DNA of 64,000 nucleotides from Kutzneria sp. CA-103260 (GTDB lineage Bacteria; Actinomycetota; Actinomycetes; Mycobacteriales; Pseudonocardiaceae). Shown here piece after piece: positions 32,600 to 41,318 of the stretch (within the stretch, counting starts at the first letter, position 1; every line of letters starts with the position of its first letter). The translations under genes and the position numbers were made by a program. The notes beneath the pieces were generated by a model, which saw nothing but the letters and a program-made list of their open reading frames with translations, searched no databases and was not told the DNA's origin. The stretch is taken from contig NZ_CP073318.1 in assembly GCF_018263855.1 (NCBI RefSeq), forward strand, positions 11,098,001-11,162,000, read 5' to 3'.

Positions 32600-33010
32600 C
32601 TAGTCGGCCTCCGGCCCCAGGCGGCGCACAATCGGATGACCCGCGTCCCGCCAGGCCGCGAAACCGCCGTCCACGTCGTTGACGTTGCGCAGGCCCAGCT
32701 GAGTGCGCAGCTGGTAGGCGGCGAGGCTGGAGGTGTAGCCCTCGTTGCAGATCAGGATGATCTCCTGATCGTGGTCGCCGGCCCGGAGTTCCTTGATGCG
32801 GTGCGGACTGGTCACGTCCATCCGCCACTCCAGCACGTGCCGGGAGACGGCGATGGCCCCGGGGATCTCGCCGAACCGCCAGCGGTACTCGGTCGGCCGC
32901 AGGTCGACCAGCACCGCCCCGTTGCGCATCGCCTCGGCCGCCTGTGCCGGGCTGTGCCGGGTGATGTGCTCGCGGGCCTGGTCGAGCAGTCCGGTGATCA
33001 CGTCGCTCAT
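32600..33010 (-). CDS. Rhodanese-like sulfurtransferase
   Basis: A 136-residue single rhodanese domain. DLRPTEYRWRFGEIPGAIAVSR is the CH2A-type N-terminal motif. ICNEGYTSSLAAYQLRTQLG is the active-site loop, with catalytic Cys at about 89 in C-x-E-G-x-T-S-S. NVNDVDGGFAAWRDAGHP is the C-terminal motif. It transfers sulfane sulfur. Its ATG overlaps the stop of the cysteine dioxygenase gene (ATGA), so both belong to one sulfur-amino-acid operon. Confidence 0.9.
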   Translation of the reverse strand: MSDVITGLLDQAREHITRHSPAQAAEAMRNGAVLVDLRPTEYRWRFGEIPGAIAVSRHVLEWRMDVTSPHRIKELRAGDHDQEIILICNEGYTSSLAAYQLRTQLGLRNVNDVDGGFAAWRDAGHPIVRRLGPEAD

Positions 33011-33525
33011 AGCGCTGCCTCACGCAGCCGAGCCGCCGTGGCCTCCAGCGCGGTGGTGTCCGGCTCCGGTGTGTCGCACGGCACTTCACGCAGGTGGTGG
33101 ATGCCGGACGGGAGCCAGCAGTAGAAGTTCATCGCCGTGAGCGGCTTCGAATAGGCGTGAATGGAGATCGCCGGCTCGGTGCCGACATTGACCAGGTTGT
33201 GCAGGTAGGTCCGCCCGAATCCGACGGCGTCGCCGGCCCGGTGCCTTCGGGTCCGCAGGCCTCGCTGGCCGGTGTCGCCGTAGTCCTCGATCAGCTGGCC
33301 GCTGGCCACCGCGAAGGCGCCGACGCTGCCCCCGTGGTCGTGCAGCAGCGTGTCCTGCCCGAGATCCCAGCAGATGAGCCAGACCTCGACGTCGTCATCG
33401 AGGTGCAGGCGTTGGAAGTACCGCTCCGTGAGATCGAAGCGGACGTGCGCCGACCACTCGTCGCGGCGGGCGACGAAGTCGGCGACAAGGTCCCGCAACT
33501 GGGCGGGACGGGTCTGAACGGCCAC
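33007..33525 (-). CDS. Cysteine dioxygenase-family protein
   Basis: A 172-residue cupin. The metal ligands are H-D-H in TLLHDHGGSVGAFAV and the later His in AISIHAYS. The overall pattern (VWLICWDLGQDTLLHDH, then the G-Q-L-x-E-x-Y strand) matches type I cysteine dioxygenases, which oxidise cysteine to cysteine sulfinate with Fe(II). Bacterial homologues may act on 3-mercaptopropionate instead. Coupling with rhodanese fits cysteine catabolism or sulfur oxidation. Confidence 0.85.
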   Translation of the reverse strand: MAVQTRPAQLRDLVADFVARRDEWSAHVRFDLTERYFQRLHLDDDVEVWLICWDLGQDTLLHDHGGSVGAFAVASGQLIEDYGDTGQRGLRTRRHRAGDAVGFGRTYLHNLVNVGTEPAISIHAYSKPLTAMNFYCWLPSGIHHLREVPCDTPEPDTTALEATAARLREAAL

Positions 33526-33733
33526 GAGACAAGCCCTTTCGCTTGGCGTCCCGCGATGTCACCGCTCGCCTTTCCGGGGTGCCGGACCGTCGAGCCGCGC
33601 CAGCACGGGAGGTATCTCGCCCGGGCCACACCGCCTCGGAACAGCTGTTTCGCTGCGAGTGGGCTCGGAAACCACTATGTTGTTGTGATCCGGCCGAGGG
33701 TAACCCCCATAGCCCGCGAGAGGAAAGCCACCG

Positions 33734-34117
33734 GTGCGCATCACCAGGGCCCAACGCAACGCGGTCGCCGAAAAGGTCACGAGCCTGGAGCGATCGTTCT
33801 ACGGGCGGGGTCCCCGCAACGTGAAGGTCTCGGTCAGCGACGACGACCCGATCAGCCTGGTCGTGCTGTCCATCGACAGCCTCACCGTCGCCGACGCCGT
33901 GCTCAACGAACGCGGCTACTCCGACGCCGTGCTGCGCCACCACGAGGCGCTGCACGAAGCCACCAAGCAGGAGTTCCTCGACGCCGTCGAGGAGATCGTC
34001 GGCAGCTCCGTGTCGGCCTACCTGGCCCAGGTGCACCCGACGACCGGCTACGCCGTGCGGGTCTTCGTCTTCTCCGACCTGGGCGACTTCGACGCGGAGC
34101 CGTCAGCGCAGGTGTGA
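33734..34117 (+). CDS. DUF2294-family protein
   Basis: A 127-residue protein from GTG 33734 with GAGAGGAAA upstream. The sequence RITRAQRNAVAEKVTSLERSFYGRGPRNVKVSVSDDDPISLVVL matches DUF2294, with its conserved F-Y-G-R-G-P motif followed by a beta hairpin and a helical C-terminus (QEFLDAVEEIVGSSVSAYLAQVHP). The function is unknown. It is divergent from the cysteine dioxygenase operon; the 208-bp spacer shows no clear structure. Confidence 0.75.
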   Translation: MRITRAQRNAVAEKVTSLERSFYGRGPRNVKVSVSDDDPISLVVLSIDSLTVADAVLNERGYSDAVLRHHEALHEATKQEFLDAVEEIVGSSVSAYLAQVHPTTGYAVRVFVFSDLGDFDAEPSAQV

Positions 34118-34759
34118 CACGTCGTTGAAGCCGCGCAGGATCCACCGCTCACCGGCCACCACCAGCACCGACACCGAGGCGTTGTCCGAGCCGCTGAACG
34201 TGAACGGCTCGGCCCCGGTCGCCGTGGCCAGCACCTGCCCGATCGCGCCGCCGTGGGCCACCACCAACACCCGCTGATCAGGGTGCTTCTCGGCGATGCG
34301 GCGGATGCCCGTGCTGGTCCGCTCGGCCAGCTGCTCGTTCGACTCCGCGCCTGGGATCACGTCCCAGCGCTGCTCGGCGTACAGCTTCACGGCCAGCGGA
34401 TGCCCTTCGGCGACGTGCTTGCGCAGCAGGCCGCCCTCCCACTCGCCGAGGTGCACCTCCCGCAGGTCAGGCTCGACCTGCGGCACGATGCCCAGCCGCT
34501 CGGCCAGCGGCGCGGCCGTCTCGGCGGTGCGGCGCAGGATCGTCACGTAGATGGCGTCGAAGTGCTCGTCCTTGAACCGCTCCGCGAGCCTGTCCGCCTG
34601 CTCACGGCCCTGCGGCGCCAGCTCCGGATCACCGTGCCCGTCCTGGAACGGATAGGGCCGGTCGAACCGGGCCGGCGCCGACTCGCCGTGCCGGACCAGC
34701 ACCAGCTCGGTGGAGCCGGGCGGGCGCTGGAACCGGAACTGCCGGTACTCGGTGGTCAC
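34103..34759 (-). CDS. Histidine phosphatase-family (phosphoglycerate mutase-like) protein
   Basis: A 218-residue protein. LVLVRHGESAPARF carries the catalytic RHG motif. ILRRTAETAAPLAE provides the second Arg pocket, LREVHLGEWEGG the catalytic Glu region, and VLVVAHGGAIGQVL the second His. All four catalytic elements are present. It belongs to the broad-specificity phosphatase branch; the substrate is not determinable. Its 3' end overlaps the DUF2294 gene by 15 nt. Confidence 0.88.
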   Translation of the reverse strand: MTTEYRQFRFQRPPGSTELVLVRHGESAPARFDRPYPFQDGHGDPELAPQGREQADRLAERFKDEHFDAIYVTILRRTAETAAPLAERLGIVPQVEPDLREVHLGEWEGGLLRKHVAEGHPLAVKLYAEQRWDVIPGAESNEQLAERTSTGIRRIAEKHPDQRVLVVAHGGAIGQVLATATGAEPFTFSGSDNASVSVLVVAGERWILRGFNDVSHLR

Positions 34760-34769
34760 ACCACCGACG

Positions 34770-35999
34770 TTAGCGCACGTCGATCTGGCTGATCACCGCT
34801 CCGGAGACGTCCCGGACCACGAACGTGCTGCCGGCGGCCAGGTTCCTCGCCACCGGCTGGAACAGAACGAAGGCGCCGTTCTCGACCGTGCCCTTCAGCT
34901 CGGCGGCCGCGCCGGGCTGATCGAGCCCGACCGTCTTCGCGTTCGGCTGGGCGAGGAATCCGTAGTAGGCGATGCCGCCGCCGACGGCGACGCCCGTCAG
35001 CGTGGTCCGGTCCGGGCTGACCAGGAGTTCGCTGGTCGAGCGCCCGTCGGTGATGTCGTACTGGTCGGGCCCGTGCTGGCACACGACGAGCGTGTCGTCC
35101 AACTTCGCCAGTTGGACCCAGTGTGTGGCGTCGATCTGCCGGTACGTCACCGGCTGCCAGTAGTCGGGGTCCGGCAGCGGGTGGTCGACCATGGCGTCCA
35201 GGCAACCACCGACCCGCTGCCCGGCCGGCGAGGTGCGGTCCGCCTTCGGGTCGTGGGCGGTGATGTTCGGCGGCAGCACCGCCGGCAGGTCCGCCTTCGG
35301 CACGGCGTAGAGCGGATGGATGTAGTCACGCAGGAAGACGTGGTCGCTCGGCTTGTAGCTGTTCGGCACGATGAAGACCCCGTTGCCGACGGCCGCCGCG
35401 TCACCGTTGTTGTCCTTCGAGCCGAGCACCATGGTGCCGACGCCCGGCGCCACCACGCCGGCGTAGGTGCCGTCCTGGGTGGTGAACATGATCTTCGCCG
35501 GCACGTTCCCGGCCGGCGGGTCCGGGTACCGCAGCGCCTTGACCGTCACCGTCTCCTTGGTCAGCTCGCACAGGACCAGGTCGGCGCCGACCCGGTAGAG
35601 CAACGCGGTCAGGCTGTTGCGGCTGACCTGGAGCAGCGGCTCCCAGTCGTTCGGCTTGTGGTCCGCCGACCAGCAGCGCTCCATCTGCGAGCCGGTGCCC
35701 CAGTTGAGCGTCATGCCGTAGAACGGGAAGCCACCCGAGGGCTGGCCGCTGACCGATGTCGTCGGGTGCGGGCTGGTCGGCGAGGCGGTCAGCGTCCGGT
35801 TGTCCTTGGTGTTCAGCGTGCTGGTGACGATCGTCGCGCCGGCCATCAGGGCGATCACCGACGCGGCGATCAGCAGCGGCGCTAGGCCCGTCCTGCGGCG
35901 CGGCGGGGTGCGGTCGATGCCTTCCATCACCCGGAGCAGGGCCAGCTGCCGGACGTGGTCGGGCAGTTCCCGCTCGGGCAGGTCGAACGGGTCACTCAT
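34770..35999 (-). CDS. Sigma-factor-linked single-pass membrane protein
   Basis: A 409-residue protein. A ~40-residue cytoplasmic N-terminus (ELPDHVRQLALLRVMEGIDRTPPRRR) precedes one membrane helix (about 41-62). A ~330-residue extracytoplasmic domain follows, with three visible cysteines (CW, LCEL and GGCLD). It overlaps the ECF sigma gene by 8 nt, the position of an anti-sigma factor. However, it lacks the HxxxCxxC zinc motif, so if it restrains the sigma factor it does so through another fold. The outer domain may be a sensor; I do not recognise it. Confidence 0.65.
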   Translation of the reverse strand: MSDPFDLPERELPDHVRQLALLRVMEGIDRTPPRRRTGLAPLLIAASVIALMAGATIVTSTLNTKDNRTLTASPTSPHPTTSVSGQPSGGFPFYGMTLNWGTGSQMERCWSADHKPNDWEPLLQVSRNSLTALLYRVGADLVLCELTKETVTVKALRYPDPPAGNVPAKIMFTTQDGTYAGVVAPGVGTMVLGSKDNNGDAAAVGNGVFIVPNSYKPSDHVFLRDYIHPLYAVPKADLPAVLPPNITAHDPKADRTSPAGQRVGGCLDAMVDHPLPDPDYWQPVTYRQIDATHWVQLAKLDDTLVVCQHGPDQYDITDGRSTSELLVSPDRTTLTGVAVGGGIAYYGFLAQPNAKTVGLDQPGAAAELKGTVENGAFVLFQPVARNLAAGSTFVVRDVSGAVISQIDVR

Positions 36000-36606
36000 C
36001 GAAGCTCTCCTCGGTCATGCCACCCTCGGTCATGCTGCCCTCGGTCATGCGGCGCAGTCGGGTGCGCGCCCTGGACAGGCGGGAACGGACACTGACCTCG
36101 GTGATGCCGAGCAGTTGGGCGGCGTCGGCCGTGCTCATCCGGCCCACCATGCACAGCTGCACCGCCTCCTTCTCGGCGGCCGGCAGCCGGTCCACGGCCG
36201 CCAGCACCTTGGTGAGGCGCTGCTGAGTGTGGTCCCGCTCGACGAATTCCTCCGCGTGGTCACGGGCCTCGTCGAGCACCGCCAGCTTCGGCACCAGCCG
36301 CAGGAACCGGCCGCGCCGGCGGTGGTCGTTGCGCACCAGGTTGGCCGCCACCGTGTACAGCCAGGGCAACGCGCTGTCCCGGATCAGCACCACGTCGGCC
36401 CGCCGCTGCCACGCCGTCATGAACGCCGTGGCCAGCACGTCCTCAGCCGTCGACCACGAGCCGGTCAGCCGATACGCGTAGTTCCACACCGCCTGGGCGT
36501 GCCGCTCGTACAGCGTGGTGAACGCCGCGTGGTCATCCTCCGCGATCGCCCCCCACAGCGTTGTGTCAGCTGCCGACTCCAAGTCGGCCAGTGTCTCCAC
36601 CCCCAC
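35992..36606 (-). CDS. ECF-type RNA polymerase sigma factor
   Basis: A 204-residue protein. Region 2 is FTTLYERHAQAVWNYAYRLTGSWSTAEDVLATAFMTAWQRR. Region 4 is LPAAEKEAVQLCMVGRMSTADAAQLLGITEVSVRSRLSRARTRLRR. The C-terminus adds a short tandem repeat, MTEGS-MTEGG-MTEES, encoded by a 15-bp near-perfect repeat at 36011-36055. This group lacks the cysteine-rich anti-sigma pairing and is partnered with the downstream membrane protein. Confidence 0.9.
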   Translation of the reverse strand: MGVETLADLESAADTTLWGAIAEDDHAAFTTLYERHAQAVWNYAYRLTGSWSTAEDVLATAFMTAWQRRADVVLIRDSALPWLYTVAANLVRNDHRRRGRFLRLVPKLAVLDEARDHAEEFVERDHTQQRLTKVLAAVDRLPAAEKEAVQLCMVGRMSTADAAQLLGITEVSVRSRLSRARTRLRRMTEGSMTEGGMTEESFDE

Positions 36607-36643
36607 TTGTGGTCACAGCCGGGAGATTGTTGCAGTGTTTTTT

Positions 36644-36790
36644 CCGCGCGTTCCGCGCGGGGCGAGGCCGCTCGTGACCGGTGCCTTCCCTGGCCGGATT
36701 TAGCCCGCCGCATCCGGCTCGGGTGGTGGGGCGCGTCGGGTGGCGGCGGCCGAAATCCGGCGACAGTCCAGGCACCGGCGCGGCCTCGCG
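36644..36790. repeat. Long-hairpin intergenic repeat, copy 2
   Basis: This second copy of the 11617-11767 element lies between the GH3 stop and the sigma-factor start. The core inverted repeat is 36693-36711 / 36743-36761 with a 31-nt loop nearly identical to copy 1. Outer arms differ from copy 1 but pair with each other: GCGAGGCCG (36662-36670) with CGGCCTCGC (36781-36789), and CCGGTGCCT (36678-36686) with AGGCACCGG (36770-36778). It begins with the same CCGCGCGTTCCGCGCGGGG. Confidence 0.75.
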
Positions 36791-36792
36791 AC

Positions 36793-37911
36793 TCAACGCA
36801 ACGTGCCGCGCATGTCCAACACCCGCTCGACGGACGCGTCGAAGGCGCTGTGGTCGAGCTGGTTGTTGGTGACGGCGGCGGAGATGGCGGCGGCGGCCTG
36901 GTCGCCCTGGCTGACGTCACGGCCGGAGCACAGGATGAGGTCCATGCCGGCGCCGGCCGCGGAGACGGCCCGCTGGCCGGTGTCGCCGAAGGCCTTGAGC
37001 GCGCCGGCTTCCAGGGCGTCGGTGATGGTCACGCCCTTGAAGCCGAGCCGGCCCCGCAGCTCCTGGTTGATGATCGTGGGGGACAGGCCGGCCGGCAGCT
37101 TCGGGTCCAGCGAGGAATAGATCGCCCAGGACAGCATCACCGACTTGGCCCCGGCGGCCACCGAGGCCGGATACGCGGCCTCGTCGACGTTGCGCAGGGT
37201 GTCGGCCGACGCGGTCAGGGTCACCGGCTGCTCGTCGGTGTTCTGCTGGGTGGTGGCCGAGCCGAGGCCGGGGAAGTGCTTCACGGTGGCGGCGACGCCG
37301 GTCTGCTGCTGGGCCGAGACGAAGGCCGCGCCCAGGGTGTTCACCTTGGCCGGGTCGGTGCTGTACGAGCGCTGCGCCGAGTCGTCGAAGTCGCCGGGCG
37401 TGCGGTAGACGTCCAGCACGGGCGCGAGGTTGAAGTTCATGTCGACACTGGCCAGGTTCTGCCCGGCCCCGGTGCCCGCGTTGGCGGCCTGCTGCTGCGC
37501 GTTGGCGGCCTGCCCGATCTGCTTCTCCGACATCGTGGGCGCGCCGGGCAGCCGGCGGACCAGCCCGCCCTCCTGGTCGGTCATCAGCAGCAGCGGCTGG
37601 TGCACCGGACTCTTCGAGGCGGCCTGCCGCAGCTGGTCGACCGCGCCCTTGATCTGGGCGGCGGACTGGATGTTCTCGCCGAAGAAGATCACGCCGCCGG
37701 CCCGGCCCTGGCTGATCCGGTCCAGCAGGCTCTGCGGCGGCGTCGCGCCCGGGTAGGAGTAGATGACCCGCTGCCCGGCCAGCTGGTCGGTGGACAGCCC
37801 CGTCGGGAGCGTGCTGTTGGTCGCCAGCGGCGCCGGCGTGCCGACCAGGGCCAGCGGCCCGGCCATGGTGACGACTACGGCCCAGCGGACGACGTCCGAG
37901 ATGCTGCCCAT
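36793..37911 (-). CDS. Secreted glycoside hydrolase family 3 (NagZ-like)
   Basis: About 372 residues from ATG 37911, with an N-terminal hydrophobic segment (VVRWAVVVTMAGPLALVGTPAPLA) that serves as signal peptide or anchor. The GH3 barrel shows LLLMTDQEGGLVRRLPG, NFNLAPVLDVYRTPGDF, ATVKHFPGLGSATTQQNTD (substrate-binding KHFPG) and ITDALEAGAL, where the Asp is the nucleophile. In the loop after KHFPG, the usual D-S-H catalytic dyad of NagZ is replaced by N-T-D, as in many actinobacterial homologues. It probably hydrolyses beta-linked N-acetylhexosamine from the cell wall or scavenged chitin. Confidence 0.85.
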   Translation of the reverse strand: MGSISDVVRWAVVVTMAGPLALVGTPAPLATNSTLPTGLSTDQLAGQRVIYSYPGATPPQSLLDRISQGRAGGVIFFGENIQSAAQIKGAVDQLRQAASKSPVHQPLLLMTDQEGGLVRRLPGAPTMSEKQIGQAANAQQQAANAGTGAGQNLASVDMNFNLAPVLDVYRTPGDFDDSAQRSYSTDPAKVNTLGAAFVSAQQQTGVAATVKHFPGLGSATTQQNTDEQPVTLTASADTLRNVDEAAYPASVAAGAKSVMLSWAIYSSLDPKLPAGLSPTIINQELRGRLGFKGVTITDALEAGALKAFGDTGQRAVSAAGAGMDLILCSGRDVSQGDQAAAAISAAVTNNQLDHSAFDASVERVLDMRGTLR

Positions 37912-38161
37912 GGCCACCAGTTAACCGCATAGGGGGAAATCGAGCCGCGATCGGGCACGGTCACGCTGGGAAACGGGCACGATACGGGCCGATCATGCCC
38001 GGCATCGCTGGTGAGGCTCACTCAAACGGGCGAAAACCGGGCAACCGAGACCCCGTTGTGGCGCTGGCCACACTGTTGCGTCGGTGTTAAACCTATTTCC
38101 TGCCCGAACGGGCGTGGCCTTGCCCGAGTCAACACAACGATGTGCGTGGGAGGTGGGTGCG

Positions 38162-38923
38162 ATGCAGGCTGACGAGCGCCAGCGCCGGATCCTGGCCCGC
38201 GCCCGGGCCAACGGCCGCGTGGACGTCGGCGACGTGGCGGCCGAGCTGGACGTCGCGCCGGAGACCGTGCGCCGCGACCTGAAGTTGCTCGACCAGCACG
38301 GGCTGGTGCGTCGCACGCATGGCGGCGCGGTCCCGGTGGAGACCGCCGGCTACGAGACGGGCATCGCCTACCGTGCGACCTCGCACCTGCCGGAGAAGCG
38401 GCGCATCGCGCGGGCCGCCGCCGACCGGCTCGGCGACGCGGAGACCGTGTTCGTGGACGAGGGCTTCACGCCCCAACTGGTGGCCGAGGCGCTGCCAACT
38501 GATCGCCCGCTGACCGTCGTTACGGCCTCGCTGCCGGCGGCCGCGGCCCTGTCCGGCACGCCCAGCGTCACGGTGCTGCTGCTCGGCGGGCGGCTGCGCG
38601 GGCACACTTTGGCGACCGTTGATCACTGGGTGCTGCGCATGCTGGGCGAGATGGTGATCGATCTCGCCTACCTTGGGGCCAACGGGATTTCCCGTGAGCA
38701 CGGGCTGACCACGCCCGACCCGGCGGTCGGCGCGGTCAAGGCCAAGGCCGTCGCCGTCTCCCGACGGCGTGTTTTTGTTGGTGTGCATACAAAGTTCGGC
38801 GTTTCCAGCTTCAGTCGGTTCGCCGACGTCGCGGACTTCGAGGCCATCGTCACCGACCCCGGACTGTCCACAGCGGACAGCCAGCGGTACGCGGTGCTCG
38901 GGCCGAAGGTGATCCGCGTCTGA
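38162..38923 (+). CDS. DeoR/GlpR-family transcriptional regulator of the polyol cluster
   Basis: About 253 residues from ATG 38162 (GGGAGGTGGG upstream). The N-terminal HTH is DERQRRILARARANGRVDVGDVAAELDVAPETVRRDLKLLDQHGLVRRTHGG, the DeoR signature. The C-terminal sugar-phosphate-binding domain contains EKRRIARAAADRL, VFVDEGFT, VTASLPAAAAL and DLAYLGANGIS. It probably represses the downstream ABC-transporter/dehydrogenase operon until a phosphorylated sugar or polyol binds. In the 250-bp region upstream, GCCCGAACGGGC (38102-38113) is a possible operator. Confidence 0.9.
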   Translation: MQADERQRRILARARANGRVDVGDVAAELDVAPETVRRDLKLLDQHGLVRRTHGGAVPVETAGYETGIAYRATSHLPEKRRIARAAADRLGDAETVFVDEGFTPQLVAEALPTDRPLTVVTASLPAAAALSGTPSVTVLLLGGRLRGHTLATVDHWVLRMLGEMVIDLAYLGANGISREHGLTTPDPAVGAVKAKAVAVSRRRVFVGVHTKFGVSSFSRFADVADFEAIVTDPGLSTADSQRYAVLGPKVIRV

Positions 38924-39004
38924 GAATTCCCGGTGCGCGCCACCGGGATATGGGGGCTGTCCGAAGTGCCCAGGTATACGAGGAACAACGAGGAGATGTC
39001 TCGG

Positions 39005-40366
39005 ATGGCGCGAATCGGAGCACGCCGTGCCGGCTGCGCGGCGATCGGTGCGGTGCTGACAGCCGCGGCGCTGACCGCGTGCAGCGGGGCGGGCGGCGGC
39101 GGCGCGGGCGGCACGAACTCGATCAACGTGCTGATGGTGAACAACCCGCAGATGGTCGACCTCCAGAAGCTCACCGCCGACAACTTCACCAAGCAGACCG
39201 GCATCACGGTGAACTTCACGGTGCTGCCGGAGAACGACGTCCGCGACAAGATCAGCCAGGACTTCTCCAGCCAGGCCGGTCAGTACGACGTGGCCACCAT
39301 CAGCAACTACGAGATCCCGTTCTACGCCAAGAACGGCTGGCTCGCGCCGCTGGACGACTACATCGCCAAGGACAGCTCGTTCGACCAGAACGACATCCTG
39401 GAGCCGATGCGGGTCTCGCTGACCGCCGACGACGGCAAGGTCTACGGCGAGCCGTTCTACGGCGAGTCCTCGTTCCTCATGTACCGCAAGGACGTCTTCC
39501 AGGCCAAGGGCCTGACCATGCCGGCCAACCCCACCTGGCAGCAGGTCGCCGACCTGGCCGCCCAGGTCGACGGGGCGCAGCCGGGCATGAAGGGCATCTG
39601 CCTGCGCGGCCAGCCCGGCTGGGGCGAGGTGATGGCTCCGCTGGACACCGTGGTCAACACCTTCGGCGGCACCTGGTTCACCAAGGACTGGCAGGCCCAG
39701 CTGACCAGCCCGGAGTTCAAGCAGGCCACCCAGTTCTACGTGGACCTGGTCAAGGCGCACGGCGAGTCCGGCGCGCCGCAGGCCGGCTTCACCGAGTGCC
39801 TGAACAACCTGGAGCAGAGCAAGGTCGCCATGTGGTACGACGCCACCTCGGCCGCCGGTTCCCTTGAGGGCAAGGACTCCCCGGTCGCCGGCAAGCTCGG
39901 CTACGCGCCGGCCCCGGTGGTCAAGACCAAGTCCTCCGGCTGGCTGTACACCTGGGCCTGGGGCGTGCAGAAGGCGTCCAAGAAGCAGGACAACGCCTGG
40001 AAGTTCATCTCCTGGGCGTCCAGCAAGGGCTACGAGAACCTGGTCGGGTCTCAGCTGGGTTGGTCCCGGGTGCCGGCCGGCAAGCGCGCCTCCACCTACA
40101 CCAACCCGGACTACGTGAAGGCCGCCGGGCCGTTCGCCTCGCAGACCAAGGACGCCATCACCAGCGCCGACCCGAAGAACCCGGGCGTGCAGCCGCGGCC
40201 GACGCTGGGCATCCAGTTCGTCGACATCCCCGAGTTCACCGACCTGGGCACCCAGGTGTCGCAGCAGATCAGCTCGGCCATCGCCGGATCGACCACAGTG
40301 GACGCCGCGCTGACCGCCGGCCAGGCACTGGCCGAGAAGGTCGCGACCAAGTACCAGGGCAAGTGA
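39005..40366 (+). CDS. Polyol/sugar ABC transporter, lipoprotein substrate-binding subunit
   Basis: A 453-residue lipoprotein. The signal peptide ends in the lipobox LTAC (about residues 20-23). The bacterial extracellular-solute-binding type 1 fold follows (INVLMVNNPQMVDLQKLTADNFTKQTGITVNFTVLPENDVRDKI... YDVATISNYEIPFYAKNGWLAPLDDYI). Similarity in pattern to SmoE-type sorbitol/mannitol binders and the adjacent zinc dehydrogenase suggest a polyol ligand. ATG 39005 has GAGGAG 9 nt upstream; ATG 38996 abuts it and is less likely. Confidence 0.85.
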   Translation: MARIGARRAGCAAIGAVLTAAALTACSGAGGGGAGGTNSINVLMVNNPQMVDLQKLTADNFTKQTGITVNFTVLPENDVRDKISQDFSSQAGQYDVATISNYEIPFYAKNGWLAPLDDYIAKDSSFDQNDILEPMRVSLTADDGKVYGEPFYGESSFLMYRKDVFQAKGLTMPANPTWQQVADLAAQVDGAQPGMKGICLRGQPGWGEVMAPLDTVVNTFGGTWFTKDWQAQLTSPEFKQATQFYVDLVKAHGESGAPQAGFTECLNNLEQSKVAMWYDATSAAGSLEGKDSPVAGKLGYAPAPVVKTKSSGWLYTWAWGVQKASKKQDNAWKFISWASSKGYENLVGSQLGWSRVPAGKRASTYTNPDYVKAAGPFASQTKDAITSADPKNPGVQPRPTLGIQFVDIPEFTDLGTQVSQQISSAIAGSTTVDAALTAGQALAEKVATKYQGK

Positions 40367-40367
40367 C

Positions 40368-41318
40368 ATGGCGACCCAGGCCCTGGTCGACCGACCGCTG
40401 GTGAACCCCGTGCGCACCGGCCCCAAGCGGGCCGCCGAGTGGGCGCGCCGGGCGCCGCTGCTGCCCGCGCTGGTGTTCACGATCATCATCACCCAGCTGC
40501 CGTTCGTCGTGACCCTGATCATCTCCTTCCTGCGCTGGAACGCGCTGGATCCGAGCAATCGCGGGTTCGCCGGCCTGGGCAACTACATCGCGGTCGCCAC
40601 CGACGACGCGCTGCGCTCGTCGGTGGTGACCACGGTGATCCTCACGGTTGCCGTCGTGGTCGTCAGCCTGCTGCTCGGGCTGGGACTCGCGCTGCTGCTG
40701 GACCAGAAGTTCCGCGGCCGCGGGTTCGTGCGCACGCTGCTGATCGCGCCGTTCCTGGTGGTGCCGGTGGCCGCCGCGCTGCTGTGGAAGCACGTGCTCT
40801 ACAACCCCGAGTACGGCCTGCTCAACGGCGCGCTGACCTGGATCTGGGGCCTGTTCGGCGGGGCCACCCCGCCGCAGCCGGACTGGATCTCGTCCATGCC
40901 GCTGATCTCCGTCGAGGCGGCCCTGGTGTGGCAGTGGACCCCGTTCATGATGCTGATCCTGTTGGCGGGCCTGCAAAGTCGTCCGGGTGACGCCATCGAG
41001 GCGGCCCGCATGGACGGCGCCACGCCATGGCAGGTCTTCCGCTACCTGACGCTGCCGCACCTGCGGCAGTACCTGGAGCTGGGCGGGCTGCTCGGGTCGA
41101 TCTACATCGTGCAGAACTTCGACGCGGTGTTCACCATCACCTCCGGCGGCCTGGGCACCGCGAACCTGCCGTACACCATCTACCAGACCTTCTTCCAGGC
41201 CCATGACTACGGGCAGGCGTCGGCGGCCGGCGTGATCGTGGTGATCGCCTCGATCGTCATCGCCACCTTCGCGCTGCGTGTGGTGTCCTCCCTGCTGCGC
41301 AACGAGGTGACACGATGA
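40368..41318 (+). CDS. Sugar/polyol ABC transporter permease (SmoF-like)
   Basis: A 316-residue MalF-family permease with six predicted helices. The conserved EAA loop is DAIEAARMDGATPWQVFRYLTLPHL (about 205-229), which docks the ATPase. Helix 1 is PLLPALVFTIIITQLPFVVTLIISFL. It follows the binding-protein gene by 1 nt and overlaps the next permease (ATGA). No ATPase gene is in the cluster. Confidence 0.92.
   Translation: MATQALVDRPLVNPVRTGPKRAAEWARRAPLLPALVFTIIITQLPFVVTLIISFLRWNALDPSNRGFAGLGNYIAVATDDALRSSVVTTVILTVAVVVVSLLLGLGLALLLDQKFRGRGFVRTLLIAPFLVVPVAAALLWKHVLYNPEYGLLNGALTWIWGLFGGATPPQPDWISSMPLISVEAALVWQWTPFMMLILLAGLQSRPGDAIEAARMDGATPWQVFRYLTLPHLRQYLELGGLLGSIYIVQNFDAVFTITSGGLGTANLPYTIYQTFFQAHDYGQASAAGVIVVIASIVIATFALRVVSSLLRNEVTR

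Noticed and set aside
33526-33733. Possible riboswitch before the DUF2294 gene
   Set aside because: I found no match to a known aptamer core and no paired switch structure.
36011-36055. CRISPR-like short repeats
   Set aside because: It is a 15-bp coding repeat with no spacers; it encodes MTEG units of the sigma factor.
35800-37932. 710-residue plus-strand open frame that includes the palindromic repeat
   Set aside because: It is antisense to the sigma and GH3 genes; the peptide over the repeat is only the translated hairpin.
38129-40582. 817-residue minus-strand open frame across the DeoR and binding-protein genes
   Set aside because: It spans two real genes on the other strand and reads as low-complexity shadow.
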